Source: Stenotrophomonas maltophilia (GTDB lineage: Bacteria > Pseudomonadota > Gammaproteobacteria > Xanthomonadales > Xanthomonadaceae). From it: a stretch of 64,000 nucleotides of DNA. Where the stretch lies: positions 1,930,750-1,994,749 of the forward strand of contig NZ_CP033877.1 of the NCBI RefSeq assembly GCF_006970445.1, given 5' to 3'. A program made the translations under genes and the position numbers. The notes under the pieces were generated by a model that was given only the letters and a program-made list of their open reading frames with translations, was not told the origin of the DNA and ran no database searches. Below, piece by piece: positions 23,929 through 35,470 of this stretch; the stretch's first letter is position 1, and every line of letters starts with the position of its first letter.

Positions 23929-24783
23929 ATGCGCCTGGAAGTCAGCACGCTGGCCGAGGGGCAGGGGGTGCCGCTGTCGTTCGGGCACGCGTATCTGGCG
24001 GTTCTGGTGTGCGTGTCCGGGCGTGCGCGCTTCGCACTGAATTTTCGTGAGGTGGCGGTGCAGCGTCACGACGTGCTGGTACTGGCCGAAGACACGCTGG
24101 CCTTTCTGCGGCAGCGCTCGCGCGGCTTCCTGGCGATGGTCTGCCTGGTGCCGAAGGCGCTGGCGTCCGAGGTGGCCTATGTGCTGCCCAACGCACTGTT
24201 CAAGTTCCTGCACGAGCATCCCCACTGCGTGCCATCGCCGCTGGAAGTGCCGTTGCTGCAGGGCTGGCTGCAGCAGCTGATGGACGCGCAGCACAATGGT
24301 GGCCGCTATCGGCACGTGATGCTGCGCAATCTGCTGCAGACCTTTTTCCTGAAGTTCGCCACGCTGTTGCCGGTACAGAAGGTGGTGGCAGCGCCGGTCA
24401 GCCGGCGCGAGCGGCTGGCCTGGAATTTCTGGGAACTGGTGGGTCAGCGCAGTACCCGCCAGCGCGACGTGCAGTCCTACGCCGATGCGTTGTGCATCAC
24501 GCCGTTCTATCTTTCGCAGCTCACCCGCGAGTGCTTCGATGAAACGCCCAAGGCATTGATCGACCGCCAGGTGGTGCTGGAGATCAAGGCACTGCTGAGC
24601 TACAGCGAGTTGCCGATCGGACGCATCGCCGAGCGCTTGTGCTTCGAGGATGCGTCGTACCTGTGCCGCTACTTCCGGCGGCACACCGGGCAGTCATTGA
24701 CCGGTTACCGCCGTGCGGGGAAGGGTGGTGCTAGTGGGACACGAACAGTGGTGCCGGAACTTCGGACAGCAGATCCTCGGTGA
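23929..24783 (+). CDS. AraC family transcriptional regulator
   Basis: A 284-residue protein from the ATG at 23929 (preceded by AGGA); an ATG at 23857 would extend it by 24 residues. An N-terminal cupin-like sensor (FGHAYLAVLVCVSGRARFAL) is followed by the double HTH: DVQSYADALCITPFYLSQLT and PIGRIAERLCFEDASYLCRY-FRRHTGQS. The tail overlaps the end of the convergent universal stress gene by about 50 bases. Targets are unknown. Confidence 0.85.
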   Translation: MRLEVSTLAEGQGVPLSFGHAYLAVLVCVSGRARFALNFREVAVQRHDVLVLAEDTLAFLRQRSRGFLAMVCLVPKALASEVAYVLPNALFKFLHEHPHCVPSPLEVPLLQGWLQQLMDAQHNGGRYRHVMLRNLLQTFFLKFATLLPVQKVVAAPVSRRERLAWNFWELVGQRSTRQRDVQSYADALCITPFYLSQLTRECFDETPKALIDRQVVLEIKALLSYSELPIGRIAERLCFEDASYLCRYFRRHTGQSLTGYRRAGKGGASGTRTVVPELRTADPR

Positions 24784-25561
24784 CCCCGCCGAGCACGCGT
24801 TCGACCACCCGGCTGCGGCTGTAGGGGCCCAGCACCAGCAGATCGGCCTCGGCATCGAGGACGTGCTGGCGGATGGTTGCGGCAACACCGCCCTGTGTGG
24901 AACTGATCGCCTGGATCTCGACCTCGACACCGTGCCGGGCCAGGTGCTGGGCCATCTCGGCACCGGGGGTAGCCTCGGCCTTGGGCGTGTCGACCATCAG
25001 CAGGTGCACCGCCTGTGCGCGCGCAAGCAGGGGCAGGGCGTCGGCCACGGCGCGACGGGCCTGCTTGCTGGCATTCCAGGCCACCACGATGCGCCGGCCG
25101 ACCTGTTCGCCCTGCCAGTGCGGCGGCACCAGCAGCATCGGTACGCCGGTCTGGCGCAGCGTGCCCAGCGGGTGCCAGCCGGAGGGCGCGCCCGGTGTGT
25201 GCGGATAGCCGGCGACGATCAGGTCGCAGTACAGCGATTGCAGGGCCAGATCGGCGCCGCCGAGATAGTCCGAGACGATGCGCAGTTCGGTGCTGATCTG
25301 CAGCGGCTCGGAGGCCGCGCGCAGGTTCTGCATGAGTTGCGCGGTGCAGGCGGCGTCGGCGCGTGCTTCATGGTCGAGTGCCGCGGCAATGCCCGCGCCG
25401 CGGGCGAATCCGTTGGCGATGTCGGTGGGGTGCTGGGCGGCGGATACCGCCACCAGGTGCGCCTGCTGGGCCTGCGCCAGATGTGCGGCGATGTTCAGGA
25501 CGCGGTCCCCGGTGTCGCTGGCATCGAACAGCACAGCGATGTCGCGTAGCGGATGCAGCAT
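24731..25561 (-). CDS. Tandem universal stress protein
   Basis: A 276-residue cytoplasmic protein made of two UspA domains. The first opens LRDIAVLFDASDTGDRVLNI; the second opens RIVVAWNASKQARRAVADAL. The C-terminal LLVLGPYSRSRVVERVLGGV-TEDLL carries the ATP-binding G-x2-G-x9-G(S/T)-like motif. E. coli UspE has the same two-domain build. The ATG at 25561 starts the first domain directly. It is divergent from a TetR gene with an operator-like inverted repeat between them. Confidence 0.85.
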   Translation of the reverse strand: MLHPLRDIAVLFDASDTGDRVLNIAAHLAQAQQAHLVAVSAAQHPTDIANGFARGAGIAAALDHEARADAACTAQLMQNLRAASEPLQISTELRIVSDYLGGADLALQSLYCDLIVAGYPHTPGAPSGWHPLGTLRQTGVPMLLVPPHWQGEQVGRRIVVAWNASKQARRAVADALPLLARAQAVHLLMVDTPKAEATPGAEMAQHLARHGVEVEIQAISSTQGGVAATIRQHVLDAEADLLVLGPYSRSRVVERVLGGVTEDLLSEVPAPLFVSH

Positions 25562-25658
25562 GGCGTTGTCTCCTTCGATGCCTGTGACGCGTTCCCTGCC
25601 ATGCACCGACCCCGGGTGCACCGGACGCGCTTCCGTTGTAGCGCATCCGTTATTCGTT

Positions 25659-25676
25659 TGAATCACTCGTGATTCA
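25659..25676. promoter_or_regulatory. Inverted repeat TGAATCAC-TC-GTGATTCA, probable TetR operator
   Basis: Eight-base perfect arms with a two-base centre; an extra half-site TGATTCA lies at 25690-25696. It sits between the stress-protein gene and the TetR gene and may control both. Confidence 0.55.
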
Positions 25677-25732
25677 GTTTATTAATTAATGATTCATGCT
25701 AGCGTGAGTGCACCCCACGTCCAGGCTTCTCC

Positions 25733-26308
25733 ATGCGACCCACCGCAGCCCGTACACGCCGCGACCTGCACCATGCCCTGGCGGCGACCCTGGTCAGCCA
25801 TCCGCGCTGCACGCTCAGTGAGCTGGCTCGTGGCGCCGGCATCAGTCGCGCGACGCTGTACCGCTTCGCCCCCACGCGCGAAGCGATCGACGAGGCGTTG
25901 TTTGCTGCCGGTTTCGAGCGTCTGGAAGCTGCAGCCACGTGGTTCGACGGGGATGCCGATGCGATGCAGGTACTGGAACAGGTGACCCACGCCCTGCTGG
26001 CCGACTGGGAACTTGTAACGCTGGTGTTCGCGCGCATGATGGAAGAGCAGCAGCGGCAGGGGGACCTGCATCTGCTGCCCGAACGCTGGGCGCCGATCGG
26101 CGGGCGTTTCGAGGTGTTCTTCCTACGGGGACAGAATGCCGGCGTGTTCAACGTCGGATTCAGTGCGGTGTGGTTGGCCGACTTCTACTGGACCTGCTTC
26201 TACGGCATTACCTGGTCGTTGGCACGTGGCCGCATGGCGCCCGCGATGGCGGCATCAACACTGCTGGCGTCGTTCCGCCACGGTGCGATGAAGGCCTCGG
26301 CGAAATAG
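25733..26308 (+). CDS. TetR family transcriptional regulator
   Basis: A 191-residue repressor with an N-terminal HTH (SELARGAGISRATLYRFAPTREAI) and a helical C-terminal sensor domain. It starts 57 bases after the inverted repeat at 25659-25676. The neighbour on the other side of that repeat is the universal stress gene. Ligand unknown. Confidence 0.85.
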   Translation: MRPTAARTRRDLHHALAATLVSHPRCTLSELARGAGISRATLYRFAPTREAIDEALFAAGFERLEAAATWFDGDADAMQVLEQVTHALLADWELVTLVFARMMEEQQRQGDLHLLPERWAPIGGRFEVFFLRGQNAGVFNVGFSAVWLADFYWTCFYGITWSLARGRMAPAMAASTLLASFRHGAMKASAK

Positions 26309-26332
26309 CGGTCCATCCGGCCCTTCAGGCCG

Positions 26333-26692
26333 TCAGGCCTGCTTCAACAACTCGACCAGCTGGCGCAGGCGATAGGGCTTGGGCAGGAACTCCACCTGCT
26401 CCGGCAGCGGCGGCAGCTGCGAGCGTGCATAGCCGGAGGACAGGATCATGCGTGCCTGCGGTTGTTCGCGGGCGACGTGCTCGCTCAGTTCGATCCCGGA
26501 CATGCCGTTGGGCATGCTGATATCGCTGAACACCACGTCGAAGCGCGCCTCGCCCTTCAGCAACGCAGCGGCTTCATGCGCATCGGCGGTGGTGGCCACC
26601 TCGATGCCGAAATCGCGCAGGGCCAGGCCGATCATCTCGCGCAGATCGTTCTGGTCCTCCACCATCAGTACGCGGATCGGTTCATCGGTCAT
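26333..26692 (-). CDS. Single-domain response regulator
   Basis: A 119-residue receiver domain: acidic pocket in VLMVEDQNDLRE, phospho-acceptor Asp in VVFSDISMPNGMSG, switch Ser in MILSSGYA, Lys in FLPKPYRLRQL. There is no output domain, so it acts by protein contact, as CheY-like regulators do. It overlaps the upstream PAS kinase by 11 bases, its probable partner. Confidence 0.92.
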   Translation of the reverse strand: MTDEPIRVLMVEDQNDLREMIGLALRDFGIEVATTADAHEAAALLKGEARFDVVFSDISMPNGMSGIELSEHVAREQPQARMILSSGYARSQLPPLPEQVEFLPKPYRLRQLVELLKQA

Positions 26693-27842
26693 GGGCAGGG
26701 TCCTCTATTGCGGGGAGCAGCAGGCTGACCGTGGTGCCGACACCGGGCGTGGTGGACACATCGACGAAGCCGCCGCTCTGGGTAGTGAATCCGAACACCT
26801 GGCTCAGGCCCAGGCCGCTGCCCTTGCCGATGTCCTTGGTGGTGAAGAAGGGTTCGGTCGCGCGCTCGGCGATGTCGGCCGCCATGCCATGGCCTTCGTC
26901 ACAGACGCTCAGCGTGACATAGCCGCGTTGCAACGCGGTGTCCGCGTCCGGGTCGAGGCGGTGCTCGAGAGACGTGCCGATCAGGATGCGGCCCCCCTCA
27001 AGCGTGGCCTCGGCCGCATTGGCGACCAGGTTGGCCAGCGCGGTCTGCAGCTGCATCGCATCGGTGCTCACCCGAGGCAGCCCGGGTGCCAGGCTGGCCT
27101 CGAGCACGACGTGGGCCGGGCAGGCGCGCTGCAGGTCCGGCAACCATTGCTGCAGCAGCCTATTGATATCCACGGGCTCGCGGATCAGGGTCTGGCCGGT
27201 ACTGAATGCCAGCAGCTGCCGGGTCAGCAGCGCACCGCGATCGGTGGCGGTCTGAGCGGCATCGAGCAGTTCAGACGCGCGTGCGTCACCGGCGACGCGC
27301 AGCGACAGCAGGTCCAGTGCATTGCCGATGGTGGTCAACAGGTTGTTGAATTCGTGCGACAGGCCGCGGCTGAGGCGGCCGACTGTCTCGAACTGCTGGG
27401 TGTTGCGCAGGGCACGCTGGGCATCTCGCAGCAGTCGCTGGGCCTGCCATTGCTCGGTGATGTCTCGGGTGATCTTGACGAAGCCGAGCAGTTCGCCGTC
27501 TTCGACCACCGGTTCGATGACGATGCTGGCGCGGAATGTCGAGCCGTCGCGGCGGATGCGCCAGCCTTCGCTGGCGTACTGGCCCTGCTGCGCGGCCAGC
27601 TTCAGCAGGCGCTGCGGTTCACCCGCCTCGCGCTCGGCGGGCAGGTAGAAACGGCCGAAATGGGTGCCGATGACCTCGCTGGCGGCGTAGCCCTTGATCC
27701 GCTGCGCACCGGGGTTCCAGCTGCAGACAATGCCTTCGGGATCAAGCAGGTACAGCGCATGGTCGCGCACGCTGTCGATCAGCAGTCGCAGTTGTCGGGA
27801 AGGGTCCGTCAGCACGGACGTCGTAGAAGCGGCAGCGTCCAC
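26682..27842 (-). CDS. PAS-domain sensor histidine kinase
   Basis: A 386-residue kinase without transmembrane helices. The N-terminal PAS domain (LIDSVRDHALYLLDPEGIVC, then GYAASEVIGTHFGRFY and a PAC segment ending VKITRDITEQ) is followed by the dimerisation helix with the phospho-acceptor His in LSRGLSHEFNNLLTTIGNAL. ATP-binding boxes follow: N-box LVANAAEATLEGG, then VCDEGHGM and GKGSGLGLS. It is a cytoplasmic sensor, perhaps of redox or light through its PAS. The GTG start at 27842 is divergent from the hybrid kinase operon. Confidence 0.9.
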   Translation of the reverse strand: MDAAASTTSVLTDPSRQLRLLIDSVRDHALYLLDPEGIVCSWNPGAQRIKGYAASEVIGTHFGRFYLPAEREAGEPQRLLKLAAQQGQYASEGWRIRRDGSTFRASIVIEPVVEDGELLGFVKITRDITEQWQAQRLLRDAQRALRNTQQFETVGRLSRGLSHEFNNLLTTIGNALDLLSLRVAGDARASELLDAAQTATDRGALLTRQLLAFSTGQTLIREPVDINRLLQQWLPDLQRACPAHVVLEASLAPGLPRVSTDAMQLQTALANLVANAAEATLEGGRILIGTSLEHRLDPDADTALQRGYVTLSVCDEGHGMAADIAERATEPFFTTKDIGKGSGLGLSQVFGFTTQSGGFVDVSTTPGVGTTVSLLLPAIEDPAHDR

Positions 27843-27993
27843 GTGGAAATAAGTGTTACCCCTGAGAGGGACGTGAAGCTAGGCAGTGCAGTGTGAAGGA
27901 TGCGTGCACGGCAGGCACGTGCCATTGGTCCTGTGCGGCTGAATACGACAGGGAGTACCATCACCCACCCTTTGTCTTCTGGAACCGACCTGC

Positions 27994-31100
<3,107 letters not shown>

Positions 31101-31104
<4 letters not shown>

Positions 31105-31925
31105 ACGAACAGGCGCTGTTCGACCTGGAACTGAAAGTGCTGCTGGAAGCGCTGTACCAGCGCTACCACTACGATTTCCGCAGCTACGCGGTGTCGTCGC
31201 TGCGGCGGCGCATCCGCCAGGCCATGCAGCGCTATGAGTGCGAGCGGCTGGCCGACCTGCAGCACCGCCTGCTGCACGAGCCGGACCTGTTCGCGCAGGC
31301 AATGCAGTTCTTCACCGTGCAGGTGTCGGAAATGTTCCGTGACCCTGCCTACTTCCGCGAGCTGCGCGAGCAGGTGGTGCCGGTACTGCGCACCTATCCG
31401 TCGGTGAAGCTGTGGGTGGCCGGTTGCAGTACGGGCGAGGAAGTGTGGTCGCTGGCGATCCTGCTGCACGAGGAAGGCCTGCTCGAGCGCAGCATCGTCT
31501 ATGCCACCGACATCAATCCGGCAGCGCTGGCCACCGCCGAGGCCGGCGCCTATGGCATCGACCGGATGGCCCAGTTCAGCCGCAACTATCTGGCCGCTGG
31601 TGGCACGGCGTCGCTGTCCGACTACTACGCAACGGCCTATGATGGCGCAGTGTTCGATCGCCAGCTGCGCCGCAACGTGGTGTTCGCCGACCACAGCCTG
31701 GCCACCGATACCGTGTTCTCCGAAGTGCACCTGGTGTCGTGCCGCAACGTGCTGATCTATTTCAACCGCGACCTGCAGGATCGCGCGGTAGGCCTGTTCC
31801 GCGAAGCGCTGGTGCATCGCGGCTTCCTTGGCCTGGGCAGCAAGGAGTCGCTGCAGTTCGGACGCCACCACGGTGCGTTCGATGTCTGCTCACGTGAGCA
31901 TCGCCTGTACCGGAAAGTGGCCTGA
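31101..31925 (+). CDS. CheR-type protein-glutamate methyltransferase
   Basis: A 274-residue SAM-dependent enzyme that methylates glutamates on chemoreceptors or kinases. The N-terminal helical domain has YAVSSLRRRIRQAMQRY, and the catalytic domain has KLWVAGCSTGEEVWSLAILL (SAM motif), YATDINPAALATAEAGAYGI and VHLVSCRNVLIYFN. The ATG at 31101 overlaps the kinase stop. No methyl-accepting receptor gene is nearby, so the substrate may be the hybrid kinase itself; this is inferred. Confidence 0.93.
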
Positions 31926-32500
31926 TGAGCGTGCCGACACGCCCGGCCATACTGGTGATCGGCGCCTCTGCGGGTGGGGTCGCCGCGCTGCAGGCGGTAC
32001 TCGGTGCGCTGCCTGCGGCACTGCCGGCGCCGGTGCTGGCAGTGCTGCACCTGCCGCGCGACCGCAGCAGCCGCATCGCCGAAGTGCTGGCGCCGTACTG
32101 CGCGCTGCCGGTGCGCGAGGCCGAGGACAAGCAGCCGCTGCAGCGTGGCACGGTGACCTTTGCGCCACCGGACTATCACCTGCTGGTGGAAGACGCCGGT
32201 TCGCTGGCGTTGTCGGTGGATGCACCGGTGCTGTTTTCGCGCCCGGCGATCGATCCGCTGTTCGAGTCGGCCGCGGCCGTGTTCGGCGCGCAGGTGCTGG
32301 CCCTGCTGCTGACCGGTGCCAGCAGCGACGGTAGTGAAGGGGTGGCCGCGGTGCGTGCCGCCGGCGGCCGCGCCTGGCTGCAATGTCCCGAGGAGGCCGA
32401 GGCATCGATGATGCCGGCCTCCGCCCTGCAGCACGCTGGCGCCGATGCCGTGCTGCCCCTCGAATTGATGTGCCGTCGCCTGAAGGAGTTGTTTGCATGA
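31925..32500 (+). CDS. CheB-type methylesterase lacking a receiver domain
   Basis: A 191-residue catalytic domain only. The Ser-His-Asp triad is Ser15 (VIGASAGGVAAL), His42 (LAVLHLPRD) and Asp135 (TGASSDGSEG). Classical CheB has an N-terminal receiver that gates the active site; here it is missing, so regulation must come from partners such as the receivers of the hybrid kinase. Start and stop overlap cheR (TGATG) and the next gene (ATGA). Confidence 0.92.
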   Translation: MSVPTRPAILVIGASAGGVAALQAVLGALPAALPAPVLAVLHLPRDRSSRIAEVLAPYCALPVREAEDKQPLQRGTVTFAPPDYHLLVEDAGSLALSVDAPVLFSRPAIDPLFESAAAVFGAQVLALLLTGASSDGSEGVAAVRAAGGRAWLQCPEEAEASMMPASALQHAGADAVLPLELMCRRLKELFA

Positions 32501-33630
32501 ACCTGCTGCCACCGGACCCTGCGCAGTCGCAGACCCCGGTCAACCTGCTGATCGTCGATGACGTGCCGCAGAACCTGGTGGCCATGCAGGCGCTGCTGCA
32601 GCGCGAGGGCGTGAACCTGCTGCTGGCGGGCTCGGGCGCACACGCGCTGGAGTTGTTGCTGGAGCATGAGGTGGCGCTGGCCCTGCTGGACGTGCACATG
32701 CCGGAGATCGATGGCTTCACCCTGGCCGAGCTGATGCGCGGTTCGCATCGCAGTCGGGATGTGCCGATCATCTTCCTGACCGCCTCGCCGGACGATCCGC
32801 TGCGCGCGTTCAAGGGCTACGAAACCGGCGCGGTCGACTTCCTGCACAAGCCGGTGGCGCCGCAGGTGATCCTGAGCAAGGTCAACGTCTTCATCGAGCT
32901 CTACCAGCAGCGCCAGCTGCTGAAGGCGCGCAACGAGGCGCTGGAGCGTTCGCTCAAGCTCAACGAGACGATGGCGGCCGTGCTCACCCACGATCTGCGC
33001 ACGCCGCTGTCGGCGATCCTGCTGTGCGCCGACAAGCTGGCGCTGGAGCTTCCTGCGGACAATACCGGTGCGCAGCAGACCCTGAAGTACCTGGAAGCCA
33101 GCACCCTGCGCATGGCGCGCATGGTCGAGCAGCTGCTGGACTTTTCGCGGATCCGCAGCGGTGGCCTGCGCCTGCAGGCCAGTGCCTGTGATCTTGCGGA
33201 GGTCACGCGTGCGGTGGTGGCCGAGGCGGGCAGTGCCCACGGCCACGCACGGGTGCATCTCGACACGCTGGGCGATACCCGCCTGCAGGGCGATCTGGAT
33301 CGGCTGGGCCAGGTCGCCGCGAACCTGGTCGGCAACGCGCTCACCCATGGCAGCGAGGCGAGGGTGGAGGTGGACGGCCGTGATCCGCGCAGCGTGCTGC
33401 TGCGGGTGAGCAATGCCGGACGGATCGACGACGCGCTGCTGCCGCGCCTGTTCGAGCCGTTCAAGGCCAGCTTCCACCCCAGCAATGGCCTGGGGCTGGG
33501 CCTGTACATCGTCGATCAGTTCGTTCGCGCCCATGGAGGGCGTATCGGCGCGCGCAACGAAGCAGGGCAGGTGGTGTTCGAGGCGACGTTGCCGCGGCGC
33601 GGTGAAAGCCCGGGAAACGCGGCAAACTGA
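32497..33630 (+). CDS. Response regulator-histidine kinase fusion (REC-HisKA-ATPase)
   Basis: A 377-residue cytoplasmic protein. The N-terminal receiver has LLIVDDVPQNLVAM, the phospho-acceptor Asp in LALLDVHMPEIDG and Lys in DFLHKPVAPQV. A kinase core follows with His in AAVLTHDLRTPLSAILL, N-box AANLVGNALTHG and G-box SNGLGLGLYIV. This order lets phosphorylation by the upstream hybrid kinase tune a second kinase. It is the last tightly overlapped gene of the operon; the BLUF gene starts 83 bases later. Confidence 0.92.
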   Translation: MNLLPPDPAQSQTPVNLLIVDDVPQNLVAMQALLQREGVNLLLAGSGAHALELLLEHEVALALLDVHMPEIDGFTLAELMRGSHRSRDVPIIFLTASPDDPLRAFKGYETGAVDFLHKPVAPQVILSKVNVFIELYQQRQLLKARNEALERSLKLNETMAAVLTHDLRTPLSAILLCADKLALELPADNTGAQQTLKYLEASTLRMARMVEQLLDFSRIRSGGLRLQASACDLAEVTRAVVAEAGSAHGHARVHLDTLGDTRLQGDLDRLGQVAANLVGNALTHGSEARVEVDGRDPRSVLLRVSNAGRIDDALLPRLFEPFKASFHPSNGLGLGLYIVDQFVRAHGGRIGARNEAGQVVFEATLPRRGESPGNAAN

Positions 33631-33713
33631 ATTCTTCAGCAAGCGTGCCGTGGATCTGAGACGGGCTCGTCCGCAACTGCTACCGTGGCGACACATATTG
33701 TCAAGGAAGCACC

Positions 33714-34142
33714 ATGCCACTGCGTGCGATCGCCTATGTCAGCCGGGCGCTGCCGGATCTTTCCGCTGAACGGCTGCAGGCGCTGGTCGACGATGCGGCC
33801 CGTTTCAACAAGATGGCCGGCGTGACCGGTGTGCTGCTGCACGACGGCGGGCGTTTCCTGCAGTACATCGAAGGGCCGCCGGATGGCATCGATTCGGTCT
33901 ACGAACGCATCCTGCAGGCCGGCAGCCATATCGACATCATCGAACTGGCGCGTGGCCGCCTCGGCCAGCGCCAGTTTCCATATTGGTCGATGCGCGCGTT
34001 GCCGGTGGAGGAGGCGTTGCTGCGCCAGCTGTCATCCAGTGACTGGTCGGGTTTCACCCGTGCCCTGCAGGGCGATCGCTCCGCGCCGACGCCGGTGGAT
34101 CTGCTCGACAACGTCGTGCAGCCGGCACTGCACGCCGGCTGA
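33714..34142 (+). CDS. BLUF-domain blue-light sensor
   Basis: A 142-residue FAD-binding photoreceptor. The key residues have the textbook spacing: Tyr8 (AIAYVSRA), Asn32 (RFNKMAGVTGVLL) and Gln50 (GRFLQYIEG). After the domain a short helical tail has no output module, so it signals by protein contact. It follows the chemosensory operon on the same strand, which suggests light input to that pathway, though it may have its own promoter. Confidence 0.92.
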   Translation: MPLRAIAYVSRALPDLSAERLQALVDDAARFNKMAGVTGVLLHDGGRFLQYIEGPPDGIDSVYERILQAGSHIDIIELARGRLGQRQFPYWSMRALPVEEALLRQLSSSDWSGFTRALQGDRSAPTPVDLLDNVVQPALHAG

Positions 34143-34145
34143 GGG

Positions 34146-34469
34146 TCAACGCGCGGTGCCGCCGCCGCAGTAGGCGGCATGCAGCGCCTGCAATACGCCC
34201 AGTGCGGGCCCCTCAAGCACGCGGTAGTGGATGGCCTGCGCTTCGCGCCGGGTCGCCACGATATCCAGTTCGCGCAGCACGGCCAGATGCTGCGAGAGCG
34301 CCGATGCGCTCAATCCGGTCAGTGCCTGCAGCTCCGGTACCGGCGCTTCGCCTTCGACCAGGCGGCACAGCACGCGCAGGCGGGCAGGATGGGCCAGGCG
34401 CTTGAGCAGCGCAGCAGCCTGTGCGGCGTGCTCGGCCATCGCGGCGCTGTCGAGCGGGGTGCTGGGCAT
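34146..34469 (-). CDS. ArsR-family repressor (BigR/SqrR-like)
   Basis: A 107-residue winged-helix protein. The HTH is PVPELQALTGLSASALSQHLAVLRE; the wing is VATRREAQAIHYRV. It is divergent from two YeeE/YedE genes, the arrangement found for sulfide/persulfide-responsive BigR and SqrR. Those use two Cys residues; here only CRLVEG (alpha 2) and AAYCGGG (near the C-terminus) supply Cys, which fits that pair. An ATG 11 codons in is an alternative start. Two inverted repeats lie in the intergenic gap. Confidence 0.85.
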   Translation of the reverse strand: MPSTPLDSAAMAEHAAQAAALLKRLAHPARLRVLCRLVEGEAPVPELQALTGLSASALSQHLAVLRELDIVATRREAQAIHYRVLEGPALGVLQALHAAYCGGGTAR

Positions 34470-34484
34470 GGTTGACCTTTTTGT

Positions 34485-34515
34485 TTAGAAGTGTCTAATT
34501 TAGATAAATCTAAAT
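34485..34515. promoter_or_regulatory. Two inverted repeats, probable ArsR operators
   Basis: TTAGA-AGTG-TCTAA (34485-34498) overlaps by one base with ATTTAGAT-AA-ATCTAAAT (34498-34515). AT-rich dyads of this type are the known BigR-like operators upstream of sulfur-detoxification genes. Confidence 0.65.
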
Positions 34516-34555
34516 AAAAGGGCAATCCCATGAATGGCGTGAATGAGGGCAGGGC

Positions 34556-34993
34556 ATGAACCTGCCTTGGACTGCGGTGGCTGGCGGGGCGCTGATCGGC
34601 GCCGCCGCAGTGCTGTTGCTCACCACCCTCGGCCGCGTGGCCGGTATCAGCGGGATCGCCGCAGGCAGCCTGCGCGCAGCGAAAGGCGAGCGCGGATGGC
34701 GCTGGGCCTTCCTGTCTGGCCTGCTTGCAGCAGCCGGGCTGGTGCTGTGGTGGCAGTCGCTGCCCGACGCGTCGCCGCGGGTACTGCTGCGCGACGCCTT
34801 GCCTGCCTGGCAGTTGGTTGGCGCCGGCCTGCTGGTGGGCTTCGGCACCCGCTTGGGCAGTGGCTGTACCAGTGGCCACGGCGTCTGTGGCATGGCGCGG
34901 GGCTCGAAACGATCGCTGCTGGCGGTGCTGGTGTTCATGGCCTGCGCGATGCTGACCACTTTCCTCATCCGCCACGGCGGAGGCCTGGCGTGA
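34556..34993 (+). CDS. YeeE/YedE-family sulfur transport protein (first half)
   Basis: A 145-residue inner-membrane protein with about four helices and the signature GFGTRLGSGCTSGHGVCGMA, whose Cys residues are thought to handle thiosulfate or persulfide. The shorter two-gene form (PmpA/PmpB) makes up one functional unit. It overlaps the second half-gene (GTGA) and is probably controlled by the divergent ArsR. Confidence 0.9.
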   Translation: MNLPWTAVAGGALIGAAAVLLLTTLGRVAGISGIAAGSLRAAKGERGWRWAFLSGLLAAAGLVLWWQSLPDASPRVLLRDALPAWQLVGAGLLVGFGTRLGSGCTSGHGVCGMARGSKRSLLAVLVFMACAMLTTFLIRHGGGLA

Positions 34994-35403
34994 GCCGGGC
35001 GACCTGGGCGGCAGGCGCGGCGGGGGCGCTGTTCGGCGCAGGGTTGGCGCTGGCCGGGATGACCGACCCACGGCGCATCCTCGGTTTTCTCGATGTGGCC
35101 GGCGACTTCGATCCAACCCTGGCCTGGGTGCTGGCCTCGGCGCTGCTGGTCAGCGCGGTGGGGCAGCGCTGGGTACTGCGCCGCGCACAACCGCTGTGTG
35201 CGACGCGCTTCCAGTTGCCGACTGCACGCGGCATCGATGGCCGGCTGTTGCTGGGCGCTGCGTTGTTCGGGATGGGTTGGGGCTGGGCGGGTTACTGCCC
35301 GGGGCCAGCCATTGCCGGCTTGGCCGTGGCCTCGCGTGAGGCGCTGTGGTTCGTACCAGCGATGCTTGCAGGTTTCTGGCTGCACGATCGCGTCGTACGC
35401 TGA
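34990..35403 (+). CDS. YeeE/YedE-family sulfur transport protein (second half)
   Basis: A 137-residue membrane protein with about four helices. GMTDPRRILGFLDVAGDFDP and WGWAGYCPGPAIAGLA are the usual signature of the second subunit. The GTG at 34990 overlaps the first gene's stop. Together with the preceding protein it should import or export a sulfur compound. Confidence 0.9.
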   Translation: MSRATWAAGAAGALFGAGLALAGMTDPRRILGFLDVAGDFDPTLAWVLASALLVSAVGQRWVLRRAQPLCATRFQLPTARGIDGRLLLGAALFGMGWGWAGYCPGPAIAGLAVASREALWFVPAMLAGFWLHDRVVR

Positions 35404-35470
35404 GGCTTCACCCCTGTGTCACCCTGCGTGCGGTCACATCCATGGATCACGGGGAAAGGAGCACAACGAC

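Noticed and set aside
32176..33720. A 514-codon minus-strand frame over cheB and the receiver-kinase
   Set aside because: Antisense shadow of two clear genes; no domain content.
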